Positions 8,420 to 16,288 of a stretch of 51,595 nt of DNA are shown one piece after another (positions within the stretch are counted from its first letter, which is position 1; every line of letters begins with the position of its first letter). The stretch covers positions 1-51,595 of the forward strand of contig CACVAY010000146.1 of assembly GCA_902727985.1 (NCBI GenBank). Reading direction: 5' to 3'. The notes below the pieces were generated by a model. The model was not told where the DNA came from, did not search any database, and saw nothing but the letters and a program-made list of their open reading frames with translations. Origin of the DNA: an uncultured Thiotrichaceae bacterium. GTDB taxonomy: Bacteria > Pseudomonadota > Gammaproteobacteria > Thiotrichales > Thiotrichaceae. Position numbers and translations under genes: made by a program.

Positions 8420-9331
8420 TTAATCACTAATCGTATATTTTTTTAAGCGATATAAGAACTTATCGCGGCTCAAACCTAATAAACGAGCTGCGTGAGATTT
8501 GTTGCCTTGTGTATTGCTCAGGGCTTGTTCAATCAGGTTACATTCCAGTTTGTTAATATCAATGCCGGAAGCGGGTAGAACAAAGGTGTTTGAGTCTTTG
8601 GGGCGATAATCAACAATATTCGCGGGTAGATTGCTGACATCAACGGTTTGCCCTGACATCAGAATAAAAATCCGCTCACAAAAACTATGCAATTCACGGA
8701 TATTACCAGGCCATGGGTAGTGTGAAAGTTTGTTTACTGTGGCTTTGCTGAGATTTGGAGGGGGCATTTTGTAGCTGGCAACCAAGTCACGAAAGAAGGC
8801 GTCAATCAGAATATTGAGATCGGAGCAGCGTTTGCGCAAAGGCGGCAGATCCAAAGGCACAATGTTCAATCGATAGAAAAGGTCGTCACGGAAATCTCCT
8901 GATAAGACTAAATCCTCTAGATTGTGTTTACTGGCAGCGATAATGCGTACATCATTGTTCACACTGGTGTTTTCAAGAAAATTGAGTAACTGGCTTTGTG
9001 AAGGTAAAGGAAGCTCTGCGACTTCATCAAGGAATAATGTACCACCTTGAACCGCGTTTAACTCATCAACGTTAGTTTGATGTTCAAAAAGTAAAGCGTC
9101 GATTTCACTTGTGTTCAAACTCGAGCAATCCACTGACAGAAAGGTTTTGTTGCCACGTTTACTTTTTTGATGAATGACGCGCGCAAGGAGTTCTTTGCCC
9201 GTTCCGGCTTCACCAGTAATCAGCGCAGTCACATCCGTTATGGCTACTAGGTTGCTTGTTCGCAAGACTTCTTGCAGAGCAGGGGATTCTCCATAGATGT
9301 GATGTGTTTTCTTTGTCATATCTAAAATCAA
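8420..9331 (-). CDS. AAA+/Fis-type transcriptional regulator lacking the GAFTGA loop
   Basis: This 303-residue protein is built like the output half of an NtrC-family activator. It has an AAA+ domain with Walker A (GEAGTGKE), Walker B (GGTLFLDEVAELP), arginine-finger region (FRDDLFYRLNIVPLDLPPLR), and a C-terminal Fis-type helix-turn-helix (NLIEQALSNTQGNKSHAARL). There is no N-terminal receiver or sensor domain. Between LLFEHQ and GGTLFLDE, where activators carry GAFTGA, only a short TNVDELNAVQ stretch is present, so contact with sigma-54 is unlikely. Family members without GAFTGA (for example TyrR) act on sigma-70 promoters or as repressors. Its ATG overlaps the stop of the upstream membrane-protein gene by 4 nt (ATGA), so both are one operon. 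Confidence 0.88.
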   Translation of the reverse strand: MILDMTKKTHHIYGESPALQEVLRTSNLVAITDVTALITGEAGTGKELLARVIHQKSKRGNKTFLSVDCSSLNTSEIDALLFEHQTNVDELNAVQGGTLFLDEVAELPLPSQSQLLNFLENTSVNNDVRIIAASKHNLEDLVLSGDFRDDLFYRLNIVPLDLPPLRKRCSDLNILIDAFFRDLVASYKMPPPNLSKATVNKLSHYPWPGNIRELHSFCERIFILMSGQTVDVSNLPANIVDYRPKDSNTFVLPASGIDINKLECNLIEQALSNTQGNKSHAARLLGLSRDKFLYRLKKYTISD

Positions 9332-10023
9332 TGGTGCATATGCAGTGAATGATCCTCATGGTGACCAAAAATTAAGAACAGGCTAATAATGCCGACAAAA
9401 ACCAAGATTCCACCGCTAACATTTCTCAGCCAGGGGGCTCGATGAAAATGCGTTAACTTTCCGGCAAACATACTAGCGCCTACCATTGGAGCGAGTGTTC
9501 CGGCGCCAAACAGGGCCATAAAAATACCTGCGTCTATGGCGGATTCCGTGGTTAATGCTAACACCAACGCGTAATATACCAAACCACAGGGCAACCATCC
9601 CCAAATTAAGCCAAAGGTAAAAGCATGAGATGGTTTCTTTATTGGCATGACCTTTCGCCCAATGGGCTCTAAATGCTTCCAGATAGGTAGCCCTAATTTC
9701 TCAATCAGAGATATCTGAGGAATCCATCGAGCAATAAAAATGCCAAGAATGATGACTAATATCGCGGTTAGGATACGCAAAAACGTTGCGGTTCCTTCTG
9801 GCATAAAAGCCTGTAAGAATGCTTGCCCCAAAAAGCCCAGGATCACGCCTGCTGTGATATAGCTAACAATGCGTCCGATGTTATAGGCCATACTGTATTT
9901 GAATAGTTGGCGTTTATCATTTCGGACTTTGGGATCCAGACTCATGGTCAATGCACCTACAATTCCACCACACATGCCAAAGCAGTGCAGGGTGCTTAGT
10001 AAGCCAATGGAGAATGCGAGCAT
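9328..10023 (-). CDS. TauE/SafE or DsbD_2-type (UreH-like) integral membrane protein
   Basis: This 231-residue, six-helix membrane protein belongs to the group annotated as sulfite exporter TauE/SafE or DsbD_2/UreH-like. Diagnostic features are the N-terminal CFGMCGG motif in the first helix (LLSTLHCFGMCGGIVGALTM), the Asn-Ile-Gly-Arg segment (YNIGRIVSY) and GLIWGWLPCGLVYYAL in the second repeat. The C-terminus is His-rich (GHHEDHSLHMHH) and could bind metal. Homologues of this type often lie beside cytochrome-oxidase and copper-handling genes. Here the next gene upstream is a copper receptor (oprC), which suggests copper rather than sulfite as cargo, but that is inference. It is translationally coupled to the regulator downstream. 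Confidence 0.85.
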   Translation of the reverse strand: MLAFSIGLLSTLHCFGMCGGIVGALTMSLDPKVRNDKRQLFKYSMAYNIGRIVSYITAGVILGFLGQAFLQAFMPEGTATFLRILTAILVIILGIFIARWIPQISLIEKLGLPIWKHLEPIGRKVMPIKKPSHAFTFGLIWGWLPCGLVYYALVLALTTESAIDAGIFMALFGAGTLAPMVGASMFAGKLTHFHRAPWLRNVSGGILVFVGIISLFLIFGHHEDHSLHMHH

Positions 10024-10156
10024 ATTGAATAAGGTCTGTTATCTGTTAAATGTAAGACAGATTAAAACATGCGAGATGCATTAGGTCATCTCTTTGAGAG
10101 ATCTAAAATGGATAGGTAATGGTCTGTGAATATTTAGACCTGAATCATTGGCTTCA

Positions 10157-10294
10157 CTTAAGGAAGCTCTGATTAGGTCTATTTTTTTGGAATCGGGACT
10201 TTAGTCCCGCCCTTCGTAGGGTATTTTCAATATGTTAGGCGAGGCTAAAGCCTCGGTTCCAATATTGTTTGGGTTTGATCAGAGGTTCCTCAAG
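10157..10294. repeat. MITE-like element of about 138 bp with imperfect terminal inverted repeats
   Basis: The left end CTTAAGGAAGCTCTGATTA (10157-10175) matches the reverse complement of the right end at 10275-10294 (CTTGAGGAACCTCTGATCA) at 16 of 19 positions. The interior holds two perfect hairpins and no ORF. This is the build of a small non-autonomous transposable element. No transposase with matching ends is in the window. Confidence 0.6.
10189..10260. repeat. REP-like double-hairpin sequence, copy 1
   Basis: The sequence opens with GGAATCGGGACTTTAGTCCC and closes with CGAGGCTAAAGCCTCGGTTCC. Each half folds into a 7-bp hairpin (CGGGACT/AGTCCCG and CGAGGCT/AGCCTCG), and GGAA/TTCC pairs the outer ends. 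A related 51-bp copy lies at 22986-23036, with the same outer bases and the same CGAGGCTTTAGCCTCG hairpin in the opposite order. This doublet pattern matches REP/BIME elements that RAYT transposases mobilise. No RAYT gene is in the window. Confidence 0.7.
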
Positions 10295-10301
10295 GGAACT
10301 G

Positions 10302-10331
10302 AGTGGCATGGCTCTGCGTCACCATGCTACT
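10302..10331 (-). terminator. Hairpin downstream of oprC, possible terminator
   Basis: AGTGGCATGG and CCATGCTACT form a 10-bp stem with one wobble, 15 nt after the oprC stop. No T-tract follows on the minus strand, so it may be a factor-dependent terminator or just a stabilising 3' hairpin. Confidence 0.35.
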
Positions 10332-10345
10332 GAGTCCCACGTAGA

Positions 10346-12385
10346 TTAAAAATCAACCGTTAGCTTTGCCCAGACAGTGCGTCCAGGCTCGTTTACTTTT
10401 ACGACTGTTGGGTCAAATGAATTACTACGGCTTGCATGTTCGGCATAGCTTTTATCAAGAACATTATCAATACCTAAGCGGAGATTGGTGTTTTTCTGAA
10501 CCTGATACCTGCCATAGAGATTTAGCGTACCATAACCCGCTGTTTCACCGACCTCGACAGGGCTCAAGTCGTCAATACGGTTTTGCTTGCTAGCGAAGTT
10601 GATACGTGTGCCCACGTCCCATTTGTCCTGCTTATAATCCAGCTGAACTTTACCATTGAGTGGCGGGGTTTGAGCAATAGCTCGGTCATCACTGGTGTTC
10701 GTCGCATGAACATAGGCCAAGGCGCCTGATAACTTGAAAGCATTATTTAATGTGATTGTACTCTCAACTTCTGCACCATAAAGTTGTGCATCAACATTAC
10801 GGTAAATGGTTGCGCCATCCGCTTGTAATATACCGTCCTGGCCTGTTGCGCTATCACGTAAAATGTAATCACTGACCTCATCAAAGAACACGGTGCCGCT
10901 CCAGTACAAGCGATCTGTGCTTTTGCTTAAGCCAACATCAAACTGATGGTGTTTTTCAGGTTTGATCGTTGGATTGCCTACCCAACGCAAGGTTGGATCA
11001 GTGACCCATTTGTTCATACCGCGTTCGGTACTGTCAGCGGTTCTTACACTTCGGCTGATACCTGTGAAAAGGGATAGGTCGTTGGCAAGATCCTTTTCGT
11101 AACGTAATAGTCCTCCAACATTGGCCTCATCCTGATCTGTGTCAGTTGTTCCGTAATAGTGGAGATAGGACTGGTTAGCAGTGCGGCCTGTTACTTGTGC
11201 TGCTACATCTGCTTTACTGCTTGAGGTATCCACGAGATCAACACGTGCGCCGTATTTAATGCGTTGTTTTTGGTCTAAGCGAGTGGTTGCTTCTGCGAAC
11301 AAACCCGTTTGCTCTATCGAGATGTCCGGCCACATCAAGGAGATAGACCTTCCACCCGCTCCATCATTTTGTAGCTGCGCATCACGATCATTGTTTTGCA
11401 TATCAATACCGTATTCGATAAGCGTTTTACGTGCTGTGGATTGCAGAACTAAACGTCCACCTACGGTTTTCGATGTGGTAGGAGTTGCCAGTTGCATGCC
11501 AGTATTTGGGCGCAAACTGTAGTTATCCATCAGATGATCGACATCACTCAAATAAGCTTCTACCTTAATGCTGTCGATGCTACTATTAGCAGGTTTATCT
11601 AAATAGCGTAAACGGACAATATCGCTGTCTTCTTCAGGGCTATCCATACCAGCGCCAGGATAAAGCGCATCGCGGAAGCGGTTTTTCTCAACGCTTAGCT
11701 CAAATAGACGATCTTCAGTAGGGGTATAACCAAAAATCAGCCCAGCCTGTTTGTGATCAAAGGAGGAGCGTACTTCCGTACCATTACCGTCGTCATAGTT
11801 GCCATTCTTTTTAATTTCGCTAATGCCACGCACATAACCTTTCTCAGTAGATGCCACAACATCCGCGATCACATCATGCTCAATGCCATTATGACTCCCC
11901 ATCGTACTGATGCGACCATGAATCCCTGTTTCTTCAGCGAGTTCACGCGTGTCACGTTCGAAAAGTACCGTGCCACCACTCCCGCCACCGCCATTAACAA
12001 GGGTTTGTACTCCTTTTTGTACGATCACATTCTCGTAGGTTTCCAGTGCGGCCCAGCTAGTGGGGGGATCCATACGGTTTGGACAACCGCCATGAATATA
12101 AGCACCATCGAGCAAAACGTTTAAACGTGTTTGCGACTGACCACGCAGAATAGGTTCAAGCCCGCGGCCACCGAAACGACTGACCGACATACCATTAACC
12201 TGCTTTAAGAAATCACCCCCATCAGCACTGGTTGCACGAGTACGGCCATTATCTTCGGCGCTTGCAGTATTGGGATTTATATTGACAGTATCTTCGATAA
12301 GGATGGTGTCCAAATCCTCCGCTGAAACATGCATTGCCAGTAAAATCGATAATGAGAGTAGGGGAATTTTAAAGCTTGCTTTCAT
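10346..12385 (-). CDS. oprC: TonB-dependent outer-membrane copper receptor OprC
   Basis: This 679-residue TonB-dependent receptor matches the copper receptor (OprC/NosA) family. A signal peptide ends near HVSAED. The plug domain contains FGGRGLEPILRGQSQTRLNV and the family-specific GGCPNRMDPPTSWAALE segment. A long beta-barrel ends with an aromatic C-terminal residue (VWAKLTVDF), as barrel proteins usually do. Family members take up copper under limitation. The RBS (AAGGATTAAGAATG) supports the start. A 16-bp perfect palindrome lies about 93 nt upstream. Downstream on the same strand, past a repeat element, are the CFGMCGG membrane protein and the AAA+ regulator, which could form a copper-uptake module. 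Internal methionines and His that could bind Cu are scattered. Confidence 0.93.
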   Translation of the reverse strand: MKASFKIPLLSLSILLAMHVSAEDLDTILIEDTVNINPNTASAEDNGRTRATSADGGDFLKQVNGMSVSRFGGRGLEPILRGQSQTRLNVLLDGAYIHGGCPNRMDPPTSWAALETYENVIVQKGVQTLVNGGGGSGGTVLFERDTRELAEETGIHGRISTMGSHNGIEHDVIADVVASTEKGYVRGISEIKKNGNYDDGNGTEVRSSFDHKQAGLIFGYTPTEDRLFELSVEKNRFRDALYPGAGMDSPEEDSDIVRLRYLDKPANSSIDSIKVEAYLSDVDHLMDNYSLRPNTGMQLATPTTSKTVGGRLVLQSTARKTLIEYGIDMQNNDRDAQLQNDGAGGRSISLMWPDISIEQTGLFAEATTRLDQKQRIKYGARVDLVDTSSSKADVAAQVTGRTANQSYLHYYGTTDTDQDEANVGGLLRYEKDLANDLSLFTGISRSVRTADSTERGMNKWVTDPTLRWVGNPTIKPEKHHQFDVGLSKSTDRLYWSGTVFFDEVSDYILRDSATGQDGILQADGATIYRNVDAQLYGAEVESTITLNNAFKLSGALAYVHATNTSDDRAIAQTPPLNGKVQLDYKQDKWDVGTRINFASKQNRIDDLSPVEVGETAGYGTLNLYGRYQVQKNTNLRLGIDNVLDKSYAEHASRSNSFDPTVVKVNEPGRTVWAKLTVDF

Positions 12386-12477
12386 TCTTAATCCTTCAGT
12401 TTGTAGCTATCTCTGACGACATTATGAAATGCTGATAAGGCCTTTATAAACAACTATTTTGGGTTTCTGAAAATCGC

Positions 12478-12493
12478 TGTGTGATATCACACA
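12478..12493. promoter_or_regulatory. 16-bp perfect palindrome upstream of oprC
   Basis: TGTGTGATATCACACA is a perfect palindrome about 93 nt upstream of the oprC start, in a non-coding stretch shared with the divergent CIA30 gene. It contains TGTGA and TCACA, but they are 2 bp apart instead of the 6 bp of a CRP site, so it is not a canonical CRP/FNR box. A dimeric copper- or oxygen-responsive regulator is possible. Confidence 0.45.
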
Positions 12494-12615
12494 CTTTTAA
12501 TGTTTCCCAGTCATATCGGCCTAATAGGATTTACCGTAAGCGAATTTTCAGCGGTTCAGGTTGGACAGTACTTGCGCATTTAGGTAAAAAAACTTTCTAA
12601 AAATTGCTATATTAT

Positions 12616-12786
12616 CTACCAGATTAGGTAGTATTGCTGAGCTACCCAAACCTTTTCAGCGCAGAGTGTCGCCAGAACATTTACAAGCATCTACTTTACG
12701 TCAATAGGCTTAATTGACGTTATTCAGGTATTGCGAGCTGAGGACTCGGGGGAAAATTATTTGATTTCGAAGGATGAGCCTTCGAA
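12616..12786. promoter_or_regulatory. Upstream region of the CIA30 gene with two inverted repeats
   Basis: Two short perfect inverted repeats lie here: CTACC/GGTAG at 12616-12631, and TTCGAAGG/CCTTCGAA at 12766-12786 with a 5-nt loop. The second would form a hairpin in the leader mRNA ending 14 nt before the preferred ATG at 12801. It buries an alternative in-frame ATG at 12774, which argues for the downstream start. The rest of 12386-12765 shows no gene. Confidence 0.4.
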
Positions 12787-12800
12787 CCATAGGAAAAGAA

Positions 12801-13406
12801 ATGTCATTATTAATACGTTGTTTGCTTCTCTTTGCTTTTGCTACCCCAGTTTCATTAATGGCAGAACAGGCTAGTGTGAAAAAAGAATCCACAAAGCAAG
12901 AGGGTGTGATTGATGATTTGAGTAGGGAAGACGCACAAAGTAGCCTGGGTGGGAAATGGCGAATGCTTTCTGATCAGGTCATGGGGGGTGTCTCTATTGG
13001 AAAGATGGTATTGACGGAACAAGGAGGAAGGCGTTGTCTACAACTTCAAGGCTTGGTTTCTACAGAAAACGATGGTGGTTTCCTGCAGCTGGTACTCGAT
13101 TTAAATCAGGGGAAAGCATTTGATGCCAGTTCATTTCGCGGTGTTGAAATAGACGTCTTGGGCAATGGAGATGATTATGAACTACACCTACGCACATTGG
13201 GATTATGGTTTCCCTGGCAGGCTTACCGTGCAAGTTTCACCGCTACATCGCAGTGGAAAACAGTGACATTACCTTTTACAAAGTTTATGGCTTACAAAAC
13301 CTCAAAACGTTTAAATACGGCAAAATTTAAACGCGTAGGCTTAGTGGCTATTGGCAAAAATTATCAGGCTGATATTTGTTTAGGAGCCATACGTTTTTAC
13401 AAATAA
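12801..13406 (+). CDS. Exported CIA30-family protein (complex I intermediate-associated protein 30 domain)
   Basis: A predicted signal peptide (SLLIRCLLLFAFATPVSLMA) is followed by a CIA30 beta-sandwich domain. Typical segments are WRMLSDQVMGGVSIGKM at its start, GVEIDVLGNGDDYELHLRT in the middle, and the C-terminal GLVAIGKNYQADICLGAIRF. The mitochondrial homologue NDUFAF1 helps assemble respiratory complex I. The bacterial exported versions have no proven role and resemble carbohydrate-binding folds. The start at 12801 has AGGAAAAG at good spacing. The in-frame ATG at 12774 would add nine residues before the signal peptide and lies in a hairpin. No complex I genes are nearby. Confidence 0.85.
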   Translation: MSLLIRCLLLFAFATPVSLMAEQASVKKESTKQEGVIDDLSREDAQSSLGGKWRMLSDQVMGGVSIGKMVLTEQGGRRCLQLQGLVSTENDGGFLQLVLDLNQGKAFDASSFRGVEIDVLGNGDDYELHLRTLGLWFPWQAYRASFTATSQWKTVTLPFTKFMAYKTSKRLNTAKFKRVGLVAIGKNYQADICLGAIRFYK

Positions 13407-13479
13407 TTTTTCAAGCCATTGCTATCACTGCCCGGTAATAGCACGCGTGAAACCTCTCCTAAGCTAAGAGTGATATTTA

Positions 13480-14349
13480 TTATTCTTGAAGTGCAATGGA
13501 TGCCATCTTCATCGTGCTTTCAAATGATTCTGCGCCCGCAATAAATAAACCATTATGGCAGAACATGGCATCATCTATCCCTGTCGCTTCTTGAAGCTCT
13601 TTATCGGATAAGCCAGCCCATGGTTTAGGTAATGATTTTCTGTCTTCAAATGAACCTAGTTCAACAGGGACTGTTTGAATTCTCCATTGGCCTGTCTGAG
13701 AGGGGTAAACCATATACAAGGCCTCTTCCGATAAGGCGTGAACGGTTCTTTTCCATGGAGTATATTTTTCTAAAACAATCACTCGCGGGTCTTCAGCATT
13801 ATCAATCGCTTCAGCCACAATAGATTTTGCACTAATGCCGCCGTTAGCGGATGCGATAAATCGTGCTAAGAGGATAACTGCAAACTCTACTGCCTCGTCA
13901 AAACAGCTATCAAAATGACTCTCTTCTTGCCAAGTCGGGTTAAACATTGAGATCGTTTGGCTAAGGCTAATACCGTCATAAATACCTTCGACATGACCAC
14001 AATCAATCGCATCAATTTTTGATACTAGACCCTTATCAACCGCATTTGCGACGTCTTGATTACCTTCACATATTTCTAAGCCGTATTTCTGCCAAACCAA
14101 TCCAAAAGAAGAATAAGGAATGCCGTTCTCACGCGCGCCTGCGCCCCCCCGTTGATGATGATCAAAACGGCCTGCATCCGCGTTATATTCACCACCGACA
14201 TCAATCACAATATCAGCTTTGGCGATAAGCGCTAAGTCACGTGTGCGAATGAGTTTAAAAGAAGGGAATATGCTTTTAAGTGCAGCGATACTGAAAACAT
14301 CATCTGCATGAAAATTACCGTTGTGAGTCGCTATCGTTAGTTCTGTCAT
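13480..14349 (-). CDS. MYG1-family DHH-type metal-dependent hydrolase
   Basis: This 289-residue protein belongs to the MYG1/GAMM1 family. The N-terminal THNGNFHADDVFSIAALK and the FDHHQRG motif (about residues 63-69) supply the His/Asp metal ligands of the DHH phosphoesterase fold. Further conserved segments are SSFGLVWQKYG and DCGHVEGIYDG. The C-terminal part (WAGLSDKELQEATGIDDAMFCHNGLFIAGA) is also typical. Eukaryotic MYG1 is a 3'-5' RNA exonuclease. The bacterial role is not established. The gene stands alone and converges with the CIA30 gene. Confidence 0.9.
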   Translation of the reverse strand: MTELTIATHNGNFHADDVFSIAALKSIFPSFKLIRTRDLALIAKADIVIDVGGEYNADAGRFDHHQRGGAGARENGIPYSSFGLVWQKYGLEICEGNQDVANAVDKGLVSKIDAIDCGHVEGIYDGISLSQTISMFNPTWQEESHFDSCFDEAVEFAVILLARFIASANGGISAKSIVAEAIDNAEDPRVIVLEKYTPWKRTVHALSEEALYMVYPSQTGQWRIQTVPVELGSFEDRKSLPKPWAGLSDKELQEATGIDDAMFCHNGLFIAGAESFESTMKMASIALQE

Positions 14350-14601
14350 GTGTTGTGTCTTTTTAGAAAAGAAAATTTAAGGTGCTGTTCGTTAAGGGCT
14401 ACTGTTTTGGTGGGATTTTGATTTCGGATTCTAAACGAAGACGGTCAACAAAAATAGTTGATTCTTACAATGCCGGCGTCAACCCCCAAAAGATATGACG
14501 TAAAAGTGAGCCGTTGGTAAACAGTCTAAAGTTCTTCTCTAAAATTTCAGTGGATCAGGTTACCTATGATGCGATTGATAGCTATGGGACGTTGATGGCA
14601 C

Positions 14602-14979
14602 TTACTTGTCGCTGTAATCTGACGTAGGTTCTTCTTTCACCTCTTGTAATTCACCTTCGATATTTTCTAGTGTCTGCTCAATACGGCGAAATTCATCATC
14701 ATAATTCGACGTTTCGACATAATTGACGACCTTATCTTTTATCTGAACTGCGTATTCGCCAATCAGTGGCACATCAACGAACAAGGTGAGCACCCAGATA
14801 ATAAATGCAATAAAAACAGAGGCACCGATAATCGTGCCTAAACCACGAAATAAGCCTGCAACAAAATTTGTCCAGATGATACGCCAAGGGCTAGATGAAT
14901 AACGGATAAATTCCTTGAGTGTCTCATTGGCTCGTCTCTCTGCTTTGTCCATAGGTTGAGTGTTCTTCTTACTAGTCAA
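14602..14979 (-). CDS. DUF5665-type membrane protein
   Basis: A 125-residue protein has a basic cytoplasmic N-terminus and the conserved block FIRYSSSPWRIIWTNFVAGL. One hydrophobic segment follows (about residues 48-70, GTIIGASVFIAFIIWVLTLF). The acidic coiled-coil tail is rich in Glu (RRIEQTLENIEGELQEVKEE). This pattern fits the small DUF5665 family, whose function is unknown. It appears monocistronic. About 250 nt upstream of the MYG1 gene and 160 nt downstream of this gene show nothing further. Confidence 0.75.
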   Translation of the reverse strand: MTSKKNTQPMDKAERRANETLKEFIRYSSSPWRIIWTNFVAGLFRGLGTIIGASVFIAFIIWVLTLFVDVPLIGEYAVQIKDKVVNYVETSNYDDEFRRIEQTLENIEGELQEVKEEPTSDYSDK

Positions 14980-15143
14980 TTGGCTTCTCGGTAGTGTTTG
15001 TTATTGGGTATCGTAGCGATTTTTTTCGATCAGTGCAGGTATTATCATTGTGTATTGGTTACAAGGTTTTCCTTATAGCCTGAAATATGCCCATATAGTT
15101 AAAACACAGTAGTTTATTGGACAAGTCTGCTAATGTTAGCCGA

Positions 15144-15346
15144 ATGAAACTAACTTTTATTTCTGATACACATTCATATCATCATTCAATGATCTTGGAT
15201 TCTGGTGTTGAAATAGAGGGCGTTCTTGCGGCCATATTCACGAAAGTTACGGTCTTCAGGAGCAAGACGGTACGATATTTGTGAATGCTTCTATTCTTGA
15301 TGAAAGATATCGCGTCAAAAATCCCCCAATTGAATTGATCGTTTGA
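15144..15346 (+). pseudogene. Remnant of a calcineurin-like metallophosphoesterase
   Basis: The 5' part encodes MKLTFISDTHSYHHSM, the metal-binding N-terminus (DTH) of class III metallophosphoesterases. About 80 nt later, in another frame, the sequence reads GHIHESYGLQEQDGTIFVNA followed by SILDERYRVKNPPIELIV and a stop. That is the characteristic C-terminal end of the same family. The whole middle of the protein is missing and the two ends are out of frame. This is therefore an internally deleted pseudogene and not two genes. Confidence 0.8.
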
Positions 15347-15478
15347 GTGTTAGTTGCATAGATTACATGATGTTCCTACATTCGTTCTCTTGGGCACGTT
15401 AGTTACTTGGCGAAAAAGTCCAGAGCATAACTCGTAGCATAGATTGGTTTTTCTCGTATTATTGTAAACGAGTTGCAT

Positions 15479-16235
15479 ATGTATCAACGTTACACCGAAA
15501 GCTTGCTAACTGAATTACTTCAGGAATTTCGCATTCTCTACCTCACTGGCCCAAGACAAGCGGGGAAGACTACGCTTGCCAGAAAAATGGTTGATAAGCA
15601 GGGGATGGTCTGCGGATGTATTTAGTTCAGCCAAAACACAGGAGGCGCTGCCTGGGCATATGGCTCGTGTGGAGTTGTATCCTTTATCCGTTTTGCAGGG
15701 GCGTTTGTACAAAGATTTTGAAAGTATTTACACGGCTAAGGGTGATTACCATACCAAATTGGAATCACTGATTCTCTACCTTGCAGGCTTGAGTGGTAAT
15801 TTGTTGAAATATGCGAGTGTGGCTAATGCGTTAGCGCAAAATGATAAGGTCGTTAAGTCCTACATTGAGGTTCTGGAATAGATGTTTATCATTAAGCGGG
15901 TACGTCCATTTGTGAAAAACCGTGCCAAGAGGCAAACGATTGGGATGCCGAAGTTGCAAATGGTGGATACGGGGTTGGCCTGCCACTTGCTTGGTCTTAC
16001 ATCACCTGCACAGTTATTACAGTCGAACTTTTATGGTGGTTTGCTGGAAAGTTTTGTTGTTATGGAGTGTTTCAAACATATGGGGTGGTCACAGCAAACC
16101 ATGAAGGTTTATCACTATCGTGATAAGCGAAAGAATGAGGTGGATATTGTGCTGTATACGGGATCTGCTGTATTGCCCTTTCAGATTGGTGAAAGAACCT
16201 GTTATGCACTTCCATTATCTATGCTTTGGGTGTGA
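15479..16235 (+). pseudogene. Degenerate DUF4143-type AAA ATPase
   Basis: Three pieces of one ATPase/DUF4143 gene follow each other in changing frames. The first is MYQRYTESLLTELLQEFRIL with a Walker A (TGPRQAGKTTLARK), closing soon after in VCGCI-stop. The second (about 15609-15881) has MARVELYPLSVLQGRLYKDF and the AAA-to-DUF4143 linker (LSGNLLKYASVANALAQND). The third (15882-16235) is the C-terminal domain with KLQMVDTGLACHLLGL and GGLLESFVVMECFKH. Intact members are about 400 residues. Here only about 250 codons remain, with internal deletions, frameshifts and a stop. The Walker B region is missing, so the gene is inactive. Confidence 0.82.
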
Positions 16236-16288
16236 TGGGGGATTGATCAAGTCTCTATTCCGGTAATGTTGCCTTGTTCTGGATTTCT

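Noticed and set aside
12478-12493. CRP/FNR binding site
   Set aside because: The TGTGA and TCACA halves are 2 bp apart instead of 6, so I list it only as a palindrome.
15576-15881. Intact 101-aa gene
   Set aside because: It is the middle piece of a broken DUF4143 ATPase, continuing from 15479 and into 15882-16235 in other frames.
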